Source: Ostreococcus lucimarinus CCE9901 (Eukaryota; Chlorophyta; Mamiellophyceae; Mamiellales; Bathycoccaceae). Taken from it: a stretch of 64,000 nucleotides of DNA. The stretch lies in assembly GCF_000092065.1 (NCBI RefSeq), contig NC_009357.1, positions 918,988-982,987 of the forward strand, in the 5' to 3' direction. This document shows positions 8,105 to 16,519 of the stretch, one piece after another (the stretch's first letter is position 1; each line of letters begins with the position of its first letter). The translations under genes were made by a program, and so were the position numbers. The notes beneath the pieces were generated by a model. That model worked only from the letters and a program-made list of their open reading frames with translations. It was not told where the DNA came from and did not search any database.

Positions 8105-9625
8105 TTATTGCGCCTCCTCCGTAGCCTTGCGCTTGTTTGCCGCCGGCACGTTGATTTTGAACAACCCGGGATTAGCGGCGTGCGAGCTCTCGCCAGATTT
8201 GAAGTCTGCTTTCGCCGCCTTGACGAGCGCGTTGACGCGAGCGATGTAGTCGGGGATGCTAAACTTCTTCTTTGTGCTGTCGTACGCCATGTATCGAATC
8301 TTGCCGAAAACTTCGCGTTCTTTCCAACCTTGATCGTGCACGCCCACGATGGACCACATGCATCCGACGTAGCCGCTCGGATCGCGACCATCCAGCGAGT
8401 ACGTGTCGTTCAAATAAATTGCAAACTTCAACGCTTGCTCGGGCGACTCGGTCCACTCGAGAATCTTCTTCGCCCAATACATTCGACAAAAGCCGTGCAT
8501 CTTACCTCCATAACGCAACTCTCGCTGGGCGGCGTTCCACAGATCGTCGTGCGTCTTCGCCCGCTCGAGTTCTTCGAGCGAGTACAAGTACGGACGCTTG
8601 TCACTCGCATGCAGGCGAAGCGTGTCCTTGGCCCAGTCGTACTTTTGTCCCTCAATCTGATCGTACTTCGGGCTGTAGTAGCAAAAGTTGTCGGACAACT
8701 CTCGACGAACGACGAGCTCTTCGAAGAACGACTCATACGCGGGCGGCGACGCCTTTCCGACGGCTTTCTTTGCCTCGAGCGCGCATCGCTGACCAGAAAT
8801 CTGCCCAAAGTGCAGCCAAGGCGACAGCCCGCTCAGCGCCTGCGGCTTGGATGGATCGTTGCGCTTCTCGTACAACTTCATGCGTGAGTTCACAAAGTCG
8901 TCCAAAACAGCGTGCGCCGCGGTTTCGCCCGGGATCGCCCACGTCACTTCCGGCACCGCTTGCCCGCGCGACAGCGCCTCGGCGATGATGTCGTCCCACT
9001 TCACCGCGTCGAGCGCCGGGCCGCTGTACTTGGGCAAATCATCCGGCACTTCCGGGAATTCGTGCAAGAACTCCGGGTAACGCTTCGCCAAGCGCCCTCG
9101 AAGCGTCCGCGCGCCGACTTCGAGCTTGTCGCTCGCTTCCCAGCACGGCACTACGTTGTGCGCGTCGCATTCCTCGCAGTGCGCCGAGCGCGCCTCGCAC
9201 AATGCCGCCAGTTCTTTCCGCCATTTCAACCCATCGCGAAGCGGCGAAAAGTCGCACACGATCGTTTTCGCACCAATCTTCTTGGCCAGCGCATCGATCG
9301 CGATCGCTGGCTCATCCCCGTACGTCATCGCGAACGTCACGTTTTTCGCCTTCGCCGCGCCCTCCAGCTCGCGAAGTCCACGCAGCATGAACCCGAACTG
9401 TCGCGCCCCCGCGCCGAGGAACTTTGTCAGCAGATTAAACGCGATCACCACCGGCGCGTCGTTCGCGCGCGCGACGTCGCACGCGCGCAGCAGCGCCCAG
9501 TTATCTCGCACGCGTTGGTCCCTGGACAGCCAGTACACGACTGGCGCGTTCGGTCCCGCCTCGGGCTTCGTCCCGCGCGTCAGCGCGCGATAGCGCTTCT
9601 TCGACGCGCACAACGCCGACGGCAT
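8105..9625 (-). CDS. Class II CPD DNA photolyase
   Basis: 506 residues from the inner ATG at 9625 (an outer ATG at 9694 is possible). Blue-light, FAD-dependent enzyme that splits cyclobutane pyrimidine dimers. The N-terminal antenna domain begins VVYWLSRDQRVRDNWALL, the class II form. The FAD domain contains LSPWLHFGQIS, EELVVRRELSDNFCYY and MHGFCRMYWAKKILEW, all diagnostic of class II photolyases (plant PHR1/UVR2). The tail ends with a basic cluster (NKRKATEEAQ) that may be a nuclear signal. It is divergent from the carotenoid oxygenase gene. Family and class are clear; organelle versus nuclear location is not. Confidence 0.95.
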   Translation of the reverse strand: MPSALCASKKRYRALTRGTKPEAGPNAPVVYWLSRDQRVRDNWALLRACDVARANDAPVVIAFNLLTKFLGAGARQFGFMLRGLRELEGAAKAKNVTFAMTYGDEPAIAIDALAKKIGAKTIVCDFSPLRDGLKWRKELAALCEARSAHCEECDAHNVVPCWEASDKLEVGARTLRGRLAKRYPEFLHEFPEVPDDLPKYSGPALDAVKWDDIIAEALSRGQAVPEVTWAIPGETAAHAVLDDFVNSRMKLYEKRNDPSKPQALSGLSPWLHFGQISGQRCALEAKKAVGKASPPAYESFFEELVVRRELSDNFCYYSPKYDQIEGQKYDWAKDTLRLHASDKRPYLYSLEELERAKTHDDLWNAAQRELRYGGKMHGFCRMYWAKKILEWTESPEQALKFAIYLNDTYSLDGRDPSGYVGCMWSIVGVHDQGWKEREVFGKIRYMAYDSTKKKFSIPDYIARVNALVKAAKADFKSGESSHAANPGLFKINVPAANKRKATEEAQ

Positions 9626-9713
9626 CGCGCGCTCGAGCGTCGGCGCGCGCGCGAGGACTCGGCGTCGAGTTTTGACGCGCGCGGGCGACGTCACTCAACG
9701 CCGCGTCGCGCGC

Positions 9714-11594
9714 ATGTCGCGCGCGTTCGACGCGTGCGAGCGCGCGCGCGCGATCGCGACCGCGTCGAACGCGCCATGCGATCGGCGCGCGTCGCACCGC
9801 GCGCGCGTCGCGTCGCACCGCGCGGCGACGACGTCGCGAGACGCGGATAAAGGCGCGGAAAAGTTTGTGCCGGGGACGCTCGGATGGGGACGACGACGCG
9901 GGTCGATCGATCCGCGCGTCGATGGCGACGTGCTGGAGGACGCGCGCGCGCATGGGTACTGCGTGTACACGCACGCCGACTGGGCGCACGCGTACGTGAG
10001 CGCGGACGGTGAACACGCGTACGAGAGCGCGTGCGCGTTCGGCGCGGCGCCGGAGGAGCTGCGCGGCGGCACGCTGTATCGCATCGGACCCGGGTTGTTT
10101 GAGCGCGAGAAGGAGTACGCGCACATGCTCGACGGTGATGGTCTAGCGCTGCGATTCAGGTTTTCTTCAGATGGCGCGTCGGTGGCGTTTACGTCGCGAT
10201 TCGTTCGCACGCGCGAGTTCGCCGAGGAAGACGCCGCGGGCAAGGTGTTGTATCGAGGAACGTTCGGGACCATGCGAGAAGGAGGGATGTTGAATAATGC
10301 GTTCGATTTACACACGAAAAATTTAGCGAATACGAATATCGTGCGATGGGGCGGTCGCGTGCTCGCGTTGTACGAAGCAGGTCAGCCCGTGGAAGTGGAC
10401 GCGGAGACGCTCGCTACAAAGGGCGTGGACGATTTAGGCGGTCGACTCGAGCCGGGACAGTACTTCACGCTCGGGTTACCGGAACCCATCGGATCGACGA
10501 TCGAACGCTCTGCTGGACTTGGGGGGCGGGCGTTCACCGCACACCCGCACATTGACTCCAACACCGGATACTTGGTCGGTTGGGGATGGAAATCTCGCAT
10601 CACCGCCAAGGCGGTGGAGATTTCGCTGTGGGAGTGGGATGAAGATTGGCGCGAGATGGGAAGACGCGACTACGTTATGGAGGGCTGCGAGGCCGCGCCG
10701 CACGATTTCGGTGTGACAGAAAAGTGGTACGTGATGATTCAAAATCGACTCGGCATCGATCCTCTACCGTTTCTCGTCGGGGCCAAGGGCGCGGGTGAGT
10801 GCCTGATTTCGCAGCCGCAAGAACCACTCCTCGTGCACTTGATCCCGCGCTCGACGCAGACGCCGAATGTGGCGAAACCGGTGGAACCCGTGATCGCCGA
10901 AGGGCCTCGAGAATCGTTCGAGATACACGTGGCGCTCGCGCACGACGGGCCACCTTTGAGCCGCGGCGAGACGACGTCGGAAGATCTCGAGAACTGGGTC
11001 ACCGTGTACACCGCGGGCTGGGACAAGCTTTCTCCTGGTGTGTTCCTCGGCGAGTGGGGCTCAAGCGACCCTTGGCCGTTTCCAGTGCCCACGGAGTTGA
11101 GTCCAGACTTTAACAACATCCCGAGAACGCTGTTGTGGATGTATGAAATCAACGCCGTCACCGGGGAAGTGAAGCGTCAACCGGCGCCAGGTTGCGAAGA
11201 TTTGTGCATCGACCATCCGCACGTGTCGCCGTTATTCGAGGGCAAGCGCGCGTGTCGGTACGTGTACGCTTCGTTGAGTAACGAAGTTCGCGTCAGCGGA
11301 CCGCCGCTTGGTTACGTGCGCATCGACCTAAAGACGGGCGAATTGCAAAAGTGGTACGCGAGCAACCGAAGCTTTTGCGAAGAACCAGTCATCGTGCCGA
11401 AAGCGAACGGCGCAAACGAAGACGATGCGTGGTTGATCGGGCTGATCGCGGACCATTCGCGGGAGAACCCAGCTGGGATTTCACGAGTCGTCGTTCTTGA
11501 CTGCGCCGACATAGCCGCGGGCCCGGTGTGTAGCATTCCTCTGCGCAATAGAATCCCACACGGGCTGCATGGAATGTTTGTCGGTCGAGAATGA
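9714..11594 (+). CDS. Carotenoid cleavage dioxygenase (RPE65/CCD family)
   Basis: 626 residues from the ATG at 9714 (another in-frame ATG at 9672 is possible). A seven-bladed propeller enzyme that uses a non-haem Fe(II), held by four histidines, to cleave a carotenoid double bond with O2. Histidine segments are visible in order: AHPHIDSNTGYLVGWG, APHDFGVTEKWYVM, CIDHPHVSPLF and the C-terminal RIPHGLHGMF. YRIGPGLFEREKEYAHMLDG is the usual N-terminal blade. The first ~50 residues look like a transit peptide. Subfamily (NCED, CCD1, CCD7 or apocarotenoid oxygenase) is not decidable by eye. A 16-base tandem duplication lies over its stop codon. Confidence 0.92.
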   Translation: MSRAFDACERARAIATASNAPCDRRASHRARVASHRAATTSRDADKGAEKFVPGTLGWGRRRGSIDPRVDGDVLEDARAHGYCVYTHADWAHAYVSADGEHAYESACAFGAAPEELRGGTLYRIGPGLFEREKEYAHMLDGDGLALRFRFSSDGASVAFTSRFVRTREFAEEDAAGKVLYRGTFGTMREGGMLNNAFDLHTKNLANTNIVRWGGRVLALYEAGQPVEVDAETLATKGVDDLGGRLEPGQYFTLGLPEPIGSTIERSAGLGGRAFTAHPHIDSNTGYLVGWGWKSRITAKAVEISLWEWDEDWREMGRRDYVMEGCEAAPHDFGVTEKWYVMIQNRLGIDPLPFLVGAKGAGECLISQPQEPLLVHLIPRSTQTPNVAKPVEPVIAEGPRESFEIHVALAHDGPPLSRGETTSEDLENWVTVYTAGWDKLSPGVFLGEWGSSDPWPFPVPTELSPDFNNIPRTLLWMYEINAVTGEVKRQPAPGCEDLCIDHPHVSPLFEGKRACRYVYASLSNEVRVSGPPLGYVRIDLKTGELQKWYASNRSFCEEPVIVPKANGANEDDAWLIGLIADHSRENPAGISRVVVLDCADIAAGPVCSIPLRNRIPHGLHGMFVGRE

Positions 11595-11620
11595 AAAGAC
11601 GCCTGAATGAAAAGACGCCT
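11589..11620 (+). repeat. 16-base perfect tandem duplication spanning the dioxygenase stop codon
   Basis: GAATGAAAAGACGCCT at 11589-11604 is repeated at once at 11605-11620. The first copy contains the last Glu codon and the TGA stop (11592-11594), so the protein is not altered by the duplication. Confidence 0.95.
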
Positions 11621-11689
11621 ACAGTAAAATTGTACTTTGTAACAAAATGTTTGCTTGCGTTCGCGTAAGTTTTGGTTTTACAACATTGT

Positions 11690-13285
11690 TCACGTGTGAA
11701 GCTCGACCGCGATCTGCTCCAATGACTTGCCTTTTGTCTCCACGACGTATGCTTGAGTGAAAAAGAACCCAAACATCGAAAACGCCGCGAAAAACATGTA
11801 CACGACGCTAGCGCCGAAGTACTCCACCGCCGGTAAAAATCCCTGTCCAATGCAGAAGTTGAAGATCCAGTGCGCGAGAAAGCACAAAGACATCCCCTTC
11901 CCGCGCACGGCCGGAGCGAAAATCTCCGAAGATAGCAGACCCGGAACTGGACCGGCGCCCATGCCGAAGATGAAGACGTACGAGAGGACGGAAAACAGCG
12001 ACAGCGCGGGCGCCATGACCATCGCTGGAAACGCGCCCGCGATGGCCAAACCGACGCAACTTACCGCCATACCGAGGAAAGAGTACATGAGAAGCGGTTT
12101 ACGACCCGTTTTATCGAGTAAACCGGTAGCGATGACGCTGCCTACGATGTTCACCACGCACACCGCGACGGAGGCGAGTACGCCAGATTCGATCCCGGCG
12201 CTTTGGAAGATGGCCGTGCTGAAGTAGATGATGGCGTTGATGCCGGCAAATTGTTGAATGAAGAACAGCATCGGCCCCGTAATCACGGCTCGACGATTCG
12301 AGCGCCCTTGCAGAGTCTCTTGCCACGTCGCCACCTTGGTCGATCCCATGTCGTCGGCGCGCTTCGGCGCCACGGCTCCGAATTGCTTAGACTCCACCGC
12401 GTCCGCCTCTTGAAAGTGCCCTTTGGAGCGCAACCACGACGGACTTTCCGGGATTCCGTTCGCGAGCGTCGCGAGCGCGACCGCGGGAACGGTGGCGAGC
12501 CAGAACATCGTGCGCCACCACGCGGGATCGACGTCGACGCCTTGCAAAGGCAAACCGAGAAACATGGCGACCAAAATCCCAAATCCGATGGACAGTTGCG
12601 GCCCCGATCCCAGCACCCCACGGTGCTCGGGCGGACTCAGTTCGCTCACGTACATGGGCACCAAAATCGACACCAATCCGACGCCCACGCCCACGATCGC
12701 GCGTCCGGCGAGCATCGTCCGCAGCGTCGTCGCCGCCGCGCACGCCGCGCTTCCCAGCGCCAGCGCGACGCCCGCCAGCGCCAGCGACTTTTTCCGTCCA
12801 AATTTATCCGCCGACGCCCCCGCGGCGAACGACCCGAACGCCGCGCCCATGAGCATGCTCGACACCACCGCTCCTTTCGCCGCGACGTCTCGCGCGATGC
12901 CGATATCGCTCGCCAGCGCCTCCAGCGCCGGATTCACGACGCCGCAGTGATACCCAAACGAAAACGCCCCGAGTGCGGCGACGGCGACCGGGAACGCCGC
13001 GCGCCGCAGCGCCTGCGACGCGCTCAGCGGTTTCGCGAGCAATCCATCGCCATCGCGCGCGTCCTCGTCGCGCGTCGCGCGCGCGCGCGGCATCGCACCG
13101 CGCGTCCCGCGGACCGACGCGTTCGCGCGCGCGTCGCTCGAGTTCGCGCGCGGCGCGATGCGCATGCGCGACGCGCGCGCGCGCGCGACGACGGGACGCG
13201 AGACGCGCGCGCGATGCCGCGATCGGCGCGCGCGCGCGTCGACGCGCGCGCGCGACGACGACGCCGCCGACGACGACGCGCGCAT
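11690..13285 (-). CDS. MFS sugar transporter, plastidic glucose transporter (pGlcT) type
   Basis: 531 residues. Residues 1-90 are an Arg/Ala/Ser-rich presequence, then about 12 TM helices. Sugar porter signatures are present: ADKFGRKKS after TM2, GRAIVGVGVGLVSILVPMYV with SELSPPEHRG, PESPSWL, QQFAGINAIIYFS and VETKGKS at the end. A plastid presequence plus this signature set resembles the plastidic glucose exporter of plants, which releases starch-derived glucose. Substrate and direction are inference. It is divergent from the mL54 gene with 43 bases between starts. Confidence 0.9.
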   Translation of the reverse strand: MRASSSAASSSRARVDARARRSRHRARVSRPVVARARASRMRIAPRANSSDARANASVRGTRGAMPRARATRDEDARDGDGLLAKPLSASQALRRAAFPVAVAALGAFSFGYHCGVVNPALEALASDIGIARDVAAKGAVVSSMLMGAAFGSFAAGASADKFGRKKSLALAGVALALGSAACAAATTLRTMLAGRAIVGVGVGLVSILVPMYVSELSPPEHRGVLGSGPQLSIGFGILVAMFLGLPLQGVDVDPAWWRTMFWLATVPAVALATLANGIPESPSWLRSKGHFQEADAVESKQFGAVAPKRADDMGSTKVATWQETLQGRSNRRAVITGPMLFFIQQFAGINAIIYFSTAIFQSAGIESGVLASVAVCVVNIVGSVIATGLLDKTGRKPLLMYSFLGMAVSCVGLAIAGAFPAMVMAPALSLFSVLSYVFIFGMGAGPVPGLLSSEIFAPAVRGKGMSLCFLAHWIFNFCIGQGFLPAVEYFGASVVYMFFAAFSMFGFFFTQAYVVETKGKSLEQIAVELHT

Positions 13286-13328
13286 AGTGCGGATCGACGC
13301 TCAAAAGGCGACGCGCGAAACCGGCGAC

Positions 13329-13930
13329 ATGTGGCGTCGCGTCGCGCGCGACGTCGCGAGACGCGCGTCGACGTCGTGCGCGACGTCGTCGTCCGCGCGC
13401 GCGACGGGCGCGACGCGGGGCGTGAGCGCGACGGCGACGTCGAGGGCGAAGGCGAAGGCGAAGGCGAAGGCGAAGGGTAAAGGTGCGTCGAGCGCGGACC
13501 GACGCGCGAGGACGCGCGCGAAGACGCGAGGACGCGCGCGAGGACGCGCGGGATGACGCGCGGGATGACGCGCGCGACGCGCGACTGACGGAGCGACGGC
13601 GGTGTCGAACGACGCGCAGACGGTGAGAAGGCGCAGACGGCGGCGAGCGGCGGCGGCGGCGCGGCGAGCGACACGAAAGTCGTAGGGTTGAATTACTTGA
13701 AAACGGGAAGTGATCCGGAACTCGGGAGCGATGATGCGTATCCGGCGTGGTTGTGGACGCTGTCGGAGGCGAAGGAAAGTTTGGGAGGGTACGAGCGGAG
13801 GATCGCGGCGTTGAAGGCGGAGGGCTTGGATTGGCGCGCAGAGTTTTCGGAGGAGGACGCGAAACGGTATCGGAAACTCGAACGGACGCATCGGATCAGG
13901 GAAAATAACGCGTCGCGCGCGAAGAAATAG
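13329..13930 (+). CDS. Mitochondrial ribosomal protein mL54 (MRPL37/L54 family), two exons
   Basis: Join 13329-13482 and 13620-13930, 154 residues. Exon 1 encodes a mitochondrial presequence (MWRRVARDVARRAST) and a lysine-alanine run from a GGCGAA microsatellite. Exon 2 carries the family core GLNYLKTGSDPELG and DDAYPAWLW, then RYRKLERTHRIRENN. The donor is AAG|GTGCGT, the branch site ACTGACG (13584-13590) and the acceptor CGCAG (13619). The phase 1 junction joins the frames exactly, whereas unspliced exon 2 is preceded in frame by a stop at 13586-13588. An alternative GT at 13477 keeps the frame too. It acts in the large mitoribosomal subunit. Confidence 0.85.
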
Positions 13931-13976
13931 CAATGTTTTGATTATACCGGTATCGTTTGAGCTCGTCGATGCGTGT

Positions 13977-14681
13977 TCACGCGGCGGCGGCGACGGATTC
14001 GGCGGCGGCATCTTCCACGCGCGCGTCCTTCAACCGCGTGGCGTTTTCTTGAACCATCTTCTCCCACTTCAGTTTGTCGTACTCCTCGGGGCTTAAAAAG
14101 TCCGGGTCGGCGTACGAGCGCCAACTCCACATGTGACACTCGCAGCAAATCGTCTCTGACTCAAACTTTTTCTTGCCTCGACACCACGTCTGCGAAAAAT
14201 GATGCTCCTTCGTGTTCGTGGACCCGCACGACAGGCAGTCGGGGAAGCGTTCGTTCGGTTTCCATCGCGAGATCCATTCGTCTACGGTCATAATTTTCAT
14301 CCCAGCTCCGACCGAGGGGTTGATTTCAACGGGGTCGCCTGCGCGCGCAAGCCGGTCAGTCAGCCGTCCCGTCGCGAACGTCGTCGTCGTCGAGGAAGGT
14401 CGCGCGCAAGCTTCTTCATCGAGCGTCGTACCGTTCATGATCTTGCGCCACTCCGTGGCGTGCACGAGTGCCTTCGGATTTGCGTTCACGTCGGTGTAGA
14501 TGTCCGTCTTCAGATCGTCCGCGTACGCGTGCGTCATGTCTTTTTCTTCCTCCTCCTTGGTCGTCGACTTGTCGACATCTTTGGCCCCTCCGGTCGCGCC
14601 GGTCGCGTCTTTGGCCTTGGACGACGCCGCAGCCGACTTCCCGGGCTTCTTCTTACCAGTCTTTTTCGATTTTGGAGGCAT
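13977..14681 (-). CDS. Uncharacterised zinc-ribbon-like protein
   Basis: 234 residues from the ATG at 14681 (an upstream in-frame ATG at 14747 is possible). The N-terminus is a lysine/alanine-rich low-complexity tail (MPPKSKKTGKKKPGKS), followed by an acidic segment. The C-terminal half has two Cys pairs, DCLSCGSTNT and ICCECHMWSW, plus HHFSQTWC between them, which suggests a zinc ribbon; it ends in a helical charged region and an alanine run. I do not recognise the family. A basic N-terminus and zinc ribbon would fit a nuclear or ribosome-associated factor, but this is only a guess. Confidence 0.7.
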   Translation of the reverse strand: MPPKSKKTGKKKPGKSAAASSKAKDATGATGGAKDVDKSTTKEEEEKDMTHAYADDLKTDIYTDVNANPKALVHATEWRKIMNGTTLDEEACARPSSTTTTFATGRLTDRLARAGDPVEINPSVGAGMKIMTVDEWISRWKPNERFPDCLSCGSTNTKEHHFSQTWCRGKKKFESETICCECHMWSWRSYADPDFLSPEEYDKLKWEKMVQENATRLKDARVEDAAAESVAAAA

Positions 14682-14816
14682 CGCGACGAGAGACGCGCGC
14701 GCGTGAGTGCGGCGATCTCGAAATGTCCGCGAGAAAAACGCTCGCACCAGCCGTTTTTCACTTCGCTAATAAAATAAATCAAATCACACAGCTACGACCG
14801 AACGAGTCTCACTCGT

Positions 14817-16373
14817 TTACAGCAGCGAATCGCGCTCGTCGACGAATTCTATGATACGATCAGACTCGCCGCGGTTGATCGCGGTGTACGCGACGACGCC
14901 CAACGTCACGGGCACCAGGTAGACGAGCGCGGGTTGGCCCTCGCCGGTGAGCAAATTCGCGGAAATCGCGACGAGCAAACCGATCAAGTATGCAGACAAC
15001 GAGGCGCTGAAGAACGCGCGTCCGCTCAGCGACGATGGAATGGAAATAGTACCCCCGCTCGTGTCGCCAGCTTCGTCGTAAGCGAGCACGGCGGCGTCGC
15101 CCGCGCGTTTACCGATCCCAGATCTGTACCCGTCGGCTTCGAAATCGCCGTCGCCGTCGCCGTCGAGCCGATTTTCCACACCCGCTTCTAGGGCATCGCG
15201 CTCGGTGGCGAATATCTCCATGAACGCGTCCGCCGCGGCGTTTGCGCGTCCGCGCAAGTCTGTCGCGCGCGAGGCGTCGTAACGCAGCATGAGAGCGACC
15301 AACAACCCGGGAATGGCGACGTCGCCCAAGCCCAACAGCGAAAACTCGAAAGCGTCCAGCGGCAGCGGATTCAAGACGTCGTCAAATCTAGGAAATAATA
15401 ATCTAAAGGGACCGTTGAACGACTGGTTCGTCGCCACGCTCATCATCACGTTTTTTCCAACCACCTCTTCTGATTTGAAGACCCAAAACGCGTCGTATGC
15501 GAGCAACCCGCACAGCGCCGTCGCGCAACTCTTGAAGCTCCCGAAGCCGATGACGGAGAGAAAGTCGCTGACGATAAAGCACGCTATCGCATTGTTGAGC
15601 GTGAAGTTTTGATGGCCAGCCTGAAGATCTGCCGTCGCGAGCGCGAGTCCAGCGAGTAAGCCTACGATTTGCGCCGGCGTCACGTCGAATTCGGCATCCG
15701 TCACCGTCTCGCCCGTCTTGGGATCGGTCGCCCATCCATCGGGCACGCGCAGCTTCACTAAACCCTCCTTCCACCACGCCCCGAGCGCGTTCATGGGTTC
15801 CGTCGCGTTCCCCGCCACCGCGATCGTGCCCAGTATAAAAAAATAAAAATCCACGGCGACGCTAATATCCAGCTTCAAAATCTCCAGCGCGACGTACGCC
15901 GCAAACAGCGCCGCGCTCAGCACGAACGGTCCGAGCAGCGAGCTTTCAAACGAAATCGTCTCCCGAAAATCTCGCGTCAATCCTCGATGCGAGCCGATGT
16001 AAATGGCCGCCATCGCCAACGCGGCGAAATACGGCACGTATCCGTAGCGAAAGTGTTCCAGCGCCCCGTCCCCTCCGATGCCGAGCGCGAGCGCGAGCGC
16101 GCCGTACGCCGCGAACACGTCGACCGCGTCCCACACGAACGTCCGCGCGAGTTCCTCGTCCGCGGGCGCGGCGCGACGCGCGACCGCGACGCGATGGCGA
16201 TGCGTCCGCGCGCGACGCGGTCGCGCCCACCGCGCGCGGTCGACGTCCGCGCGCGCGCGCGCGACGGGCGCGACGGGCGCGACGACGACGCCATCGCGCG
16301 TCGCGACGGTCGTCGCGCGACGCCGCGCGCGAGACGCGACGGCGAACGCCGGGGGGGCGACGCACGCGCGCAT
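14817..16373 (-). CDS. Signal-peptide-peptidase-like intramembrane aspartyl protease, organelle-targeted
   Basis: 518 residues from the ATG at 16373. About 75 residues of Arg/Ala-rich presequence come first, then roughly nine hydrophobic segments. The three hallmark motifs of presenilin/SPP proteases are present in order: the first catalytic aspartate in LLAYDAFWVF, the second in LGLGDVAIPG, and PAL in GQPALVYLVP near the C-terminus. An acidic, glycine-rich loop (DGDGDGDFEADGY) separates the last two. SPP-family enzymes cut transmembrane segments within the bilayer. The presequence suggests a plastid rather than ER enzyme, which would be unusual and needs localisation data. Confidence 0.85.
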   Translation of the reverse strand: MRACVAPPAFAVASRARRRATTVATRDGVVVAPVAPVARARADVDRARWARPRRARTHRHRVAVARRAAPADEELARTFVWDAVDVFAAYGALALALGIGGDGALEHFRYGYVPYFAALAMAAIYIGSHRGLTRDFRETISFESSLLGPFVLSAALFAAYVALEILKLDISVAVDFYFFILGTIAVAGNATEPMNALGAWWKEGLVKLRVPDGWATDPKTGETVTDAEFDVTPAQIVGLLAGLALATADLQAGHQNFTLNNAIACFIVSDFLSVIGFGSFKSCATALCGLLAYDAFWVFKSEEVVGKNVMMSVATNQSFNGPFRLLFPRFDDVLNPLPLDAFEFSLLGLGDVAIPGLLVALMLRYDASRATDLRGRANAAADAFMEIFATERDALEAGVENRLDGDGDGDFEADGYRSGIGKRAGDAAVLAYDEAGDTSGGTISIPSSLSGRAFFSASLSAYLIGLLVAISANLLTGEGQPALVYLVPVTLGVVAYTAINRGESDRIIEFVDERDSLL

Positions 16374-16519
16374 CGGTGTCGCGAAATGAACCCATGTCCG
16401 ATTTCTCCCAGTAGAAAAGGTCGAATGATGTTTAAGTTTAAGATAAGAAGTCAACTACATTTTGCGAATCGCGACGACGAAAGGAACGACGGATGCGCGA
16501 GCGACGTTTCGTTACAACG

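Noticed and set aside
13441-13480. GGCGAA microsatellite as a possible CRISPR-like or regulatory array
   Set aside because: It is a simple repeat coding for Lys-Ala in the mL54 presequence; there are no spacers.
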